Below, piece after piece: positions 6,857-8,104 of a stretch of 8,104 nucleotides of DNA. This stretch comes from Acidimicrobiaceae bacterium (lineage in GTDB: Bacteria > Actinomycetota > Acidimicrobiia > Acidimicrobiales > Ilumatobacteraceae): positions 1 through 8,104 of the forward strand of contig CANGZK010000051.1 of the NCBI GenBank assembly GCA_947458565.1, given 5' to 3'. The notes beneath the pieces are model-generated. The model had not been told where the DNA came from and did not search any database. It worked only from the letters and a program-made list of their open reading frames with translations. The first letter of the stretch is position 1; each line of letters begins with the position of its first letter. The translations under genes were made by a program, and so were the position numbers.

Positions 6857-6863
6857 GGGGAGG
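6857..6863 (+). promoter_or_regulatory. Strong ribosome binding site of the lipoprotein gene
   Basis: GGGGAGG lies 5 bases before ATG 6869 and is the best Shine-Dalgarno sequence in the window. It selects 6869 over the upstream ATG at 6806, whose 21 extra residues are hydrophilic and would bury the signal peptide. A second in-frame ATG at 6893 repeats the context ATGAAGGCAG but lacks such a site. Confidence 0.75.
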
Positions 6864-6868
6864 CACCG

Positions 6869-8074
6869 ATGAAGGCAGGAAAAGTTTTAACCATGAAGGC
6901 AGTGGCTTTAGGAGTCGCTGTGATGTTTATTGCCGCGTCTTGCGGCGGTAGCGACTCTGCAAGTGGCGGAAAGACAAAGAACTCTGCTTTGTGCTTCCCT
7001 ACCCAAGCGGATAAAGATGCAGCAATCGCAGATGCTCAAGCAGCGCTGGATGCAGCAAACGCAACAACTACGAGTGGTGCTTTCGGCGGTTATCGCAGGC
7101 CAGCAGTGCGTTCAATGTCTGGAGAAACCACTGTCCCACCAGACTCAACAATTCCAGCAGTAGCTGCATTTGTTGACACAACTGTCCCATCGTCAGACTC
7201 AACTGTTCTATCCCCAACTGTTGGTGATTCTGGAGCAAACATCCTGATGCTCGAGCAAGCATTGCTTGATGCTCAAAACCAGCCATTGTGCGATGCAACA
7301 TCAGACACAACAGCATCTAATGCTTCAGCAGGTGGCGCAGTTTCGTATCAAGTCGACGAAACTTGTCACGCACCTGACTCGCAATCAATTGTTGATGCTT
7401 CAGTCAGTGGCGACCGAAGCACGTTGTCAATTGAGGCCTCAAACTTCATCTTTGGCAACCCATGTGGCGAAACCGTCAAGCATTTGTCAATCACGCTTGC
7501 CTTGCGAGACATTGCAACAGACACTGTTTACAACTTTTCACAAACGGTTTCCGAATGGTCAATCTGGGATTTTGTATCCCCAGAGGGGTCGACAATTGAT
7601 TCTGTTGTTTTTGCCTCATACGGAACGCCTGTAGAAATTCCATCTTCAGAAAACACCACTATTAGTGGGCCTGCAGAAACCAGTTTGGTGTGGAGTGAAT
7701 GGGGAACCATCAAAGACGTACTTCCAGTGGTTTCATTTTCATTAGCAATTCCAGAAGGTGGCGGAATTATTGAAATTCGTACGCACACAAAAACACCGAA
7801 CGAATGGATTGGCGAAACCTCTGCAGAGTGTGGAGATAATTTGGCCGATTCTTGGATCATCATTACTGATATGAACAACGGTCTTATTGCGCAGGATGAC
7901 GATTCTGGTATGGGCATGGAGCCATGCAGTTACTGGGCTTCCTACCTGTACTCAAGGGTTGAAGCAGGTAACTACAACATCTTGGCTACGAACTATGGCG
8001 GTTCCGGTGCATCGCATCCTTCAAGGGACCCGTGCGGGTTCGCCCCGCGGTCCGTCCTGAGTCGTCCGTGCTGA
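6869..8074 (+). CDS. Secreted lipoprotein of unknown function with PPC-like C-terminal region; 3' end doubtful
   Basis: As it stands the frame encodes 401 residues. The N-terminus is a lipoprotein signal: a hydrophobic stretch AVALGVAVMFIAAS followed by C25 and a flexible CGGSDSASGG, so it should be anchored outside the membrane. Next come an Ala/Gln/Asp-rich helix (about 42-65), a Thr/Ser/Pro linker with two TTVP..DST copies (87-94 and 104-112), and a second Leu/Ala/Gln helix (123-140). C42 and C141 border these helices and could be disulfide-bonded. A beta-rich middle follows. Residues 322-380 (DSWIIITDMNNGLIAQDDD, then CSYWASYLYS, then AGNYNILATNYG) look like a pre-peptidase C-terminal (PPC) domain, a beta sandwich of secreted proteins. 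The domain breaks off after GGSGA. The last 21 residues are Arg/Pro/Cys-rich with high-GC codons and do not look like its natural end. No function is recognised. Confidence 0.75.
   Translation: MKAGKVLTMKAVALGVAVMFIAASCGGSDSASGGKTKNSALCFPTQADKDAAIADAQAALDAANATTTSGAFGGYRRPAVRSMSGETTVPPDSTIPAVAAFVDTTVPSSDSTVLSPTVGDSGANILMLEQALLDAQNQPLCDATSDTTASNASAGGAVSYQVDETCHAPDSQSIVDASVSGDRSTLSIEASNFIFGNPCGETVKHLSITLALRDIATDTVYNFSQTVSEWSIWDFVSPEGSTIDSVVFASYGTPVEIPSSENTTISGPAETSLVWSEWGTIKDVLPVVSFSLAIPEGGGIIEIRTHTKTPNEWIGETSAECGDNLADSWIIITDMNNGLIAQDDDSGMGMEPCSYWASYLYSRVEAGNYNILATNYGGSGASHPSRDPCGFAPRSVLSRPC
8026..8053 (+). repeat. Strong GC hairpin
   Basis: GGACC (8026-8030) pairs with GGTCC (8049-8053) and GCGGG (8034-8038) pairs with CCCGC (8044-8048), leaving a TTCGC loop and a CGT bulge on the 5' side. 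That is ten G-C-rich pairs. No T-run follows, so it is not a classical intrinsic terminator, although many Actinobacteria use hairpins without a U-tract. Confidence 0.7.
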
Positions 8075-8092
8075 AACATCCCTGCTGAATCA
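8051..8092 (+). repeat. Degenerate 14-base tandem repeat, three copies
   Basis: The units are TCCGTCCTGAGTCG (8051-8064), TCCGTGCTGAAACA (8065-8078) and TCCCTGCTGAATCA (8079-8092). Copies 2 and 3 match at 12 of 14 positions, and copy 1 matches each of them at 10. The period is not a multiple of three and the putative lipoprotein stop falls inside copy 2, so the repeat is unlikely to be coding. Confidence 0.6.
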
Positions 8093-8104
8093 CCCGAACG
8101 CAGA

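Larger units (their letters stand above)
6722..6868. promoter_or_regulatory. Divergent intergenic region between hisN-type gene and lipoprotein gene
   Basis: This 147-base stretch is the largest non-coding gap and its middle is AT-rich. For the minus-strand hisN-type gene, TACACT (6731-6726) fits a TANNNT -10 box and ends exactly 7 bases before the second GTG at 6718, suggesting a leaderless transcript. For the plus-strand lipoprotein gene, GATAAT (6812-6817) resembles a -10 box and would leave a leader of roughly 45 bases; no matching -35 is clear. The leader holds an inverted repeat (6821-6846) and a 9-base direct repeat GCACCGATG (6847-6855 and 6863-6871) that flanks the ribosome site. Promoter calls are inference. 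Confidence 0.4.
8013..8104. other. Terminal segment of foreign-looking composition, possible junction
   Basis: From about 8013 the sequence changes character. Counting directly, 8021-8104 is 54/84 G+C (64%), against 56/120 (47%) in 7861-7980. The PPC-like protein pattern stops at the same place and codons switch to forms such as GCC, CCG, CGG and GTC. It contains a strong hairpin and a 14-base tandem repeat described separately. It could be a genuine non-coding or repeat boundary, an integration junction, or a chimeric assembly end. Confidence 0.5.

Noticed and set aside
7613..7633. FASYGTP in the lipoprotein, resembling a phrase found in galactose-binding lectin-like domains
   Set aside because: The flanking cysteines and the rest of such a domain are absent, so the match is too short to use.
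8034..8048. tRNA T-arm-like sequence (GCGGGTTCG...)
   Set aside because: The loop is 5 rather than 7 bases, the expected purine-rich loop sequence is missing, and no acceptor, D or anticodon arms are found upstream.
1..8104. Defence island, phage, transposon or CRISPR array
   Set aside because: No nuclease, helicase, integrase, transposase, toxin-antitoxin pair or regularly spaced repeat array is seen; most genes are housekeeping or membrane functions.

Overview
The window looks like a piece of an actinobacterial chromosome with roughly balanced GC. A cysteine desulfurase gene sits directly upstream of mnmA, the same order as the iscS-trmU pair of mycobacteria, and there is a histidinol-phosphatase of the HisN type common in Actinobacteria. 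GTG and TTG starts are frequent. A freshwater or marine member of the Acidimicrobiia would fit, but that placement is inference from gene style and base composition. I see no CRISPR array, tRNA, rRNA, transposase, phage gene or recognisable defence system.

Layout. Positions 1-964 (minus strand) hold a class I SAM-dependent methyltransferase followed by the N-terminal part of an SRPBCC-fold protein that runs off the left edge. From about 1015 to 4760 (plus strand) four tightly packed genes follow: iscS-like cysteine desulfurase, mnmA, a secreted M14 zinc carboxypeptidase and a TauE/SafE-type membrane exporter. Gaps are 10 bases or overlaps of 13 and 4 bases, so this reads as one operon. From 6721 down to 4741 (minus strand) a hisN-type phosphatase is followed after 10 bases by a class V aminotransferase that carries one in-frame TGA. 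The aminotransferase and exporter genes overlap tail to tail by 20 bases. From 6869 rightwards (plus strand) is a secreted lipoprotein of unknown function, whose C-terminal PPC-like domain appears cut short close to the right edge.

How the genes work together. The cysteine desulfurase makes protein-bound persulfide sulfur from cysteine, and MnmA uses relayed sulfur to thiolate the wobble uridine of certain tRNAs; this partnership is established for the families. The exporter could handle a sulfur-containing anion, which would make the operon partly sulfur-themed, but that is inference. The M14 enzyme probably trims cell-wall peptides outside the membrane. The HisN phosphatase would serve histidine biosynthesis.

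The observation most worth checking is the aminotransferase. Its reading frame is intact and conserved on both sides of a single TGA (5245-5247) that replaces the tryptophan normally following the PLP-binding lysine. It is a very recent pseudogene, a sequence error, or a case where UGA is read as Trp. The second is the last 90 bases, where base composition, codon style and the protein domain all change abruptly, with a strong hairpin and a degenerate 14-base tandem repeat. I do not see a convincing undescribed multi-gene system here.
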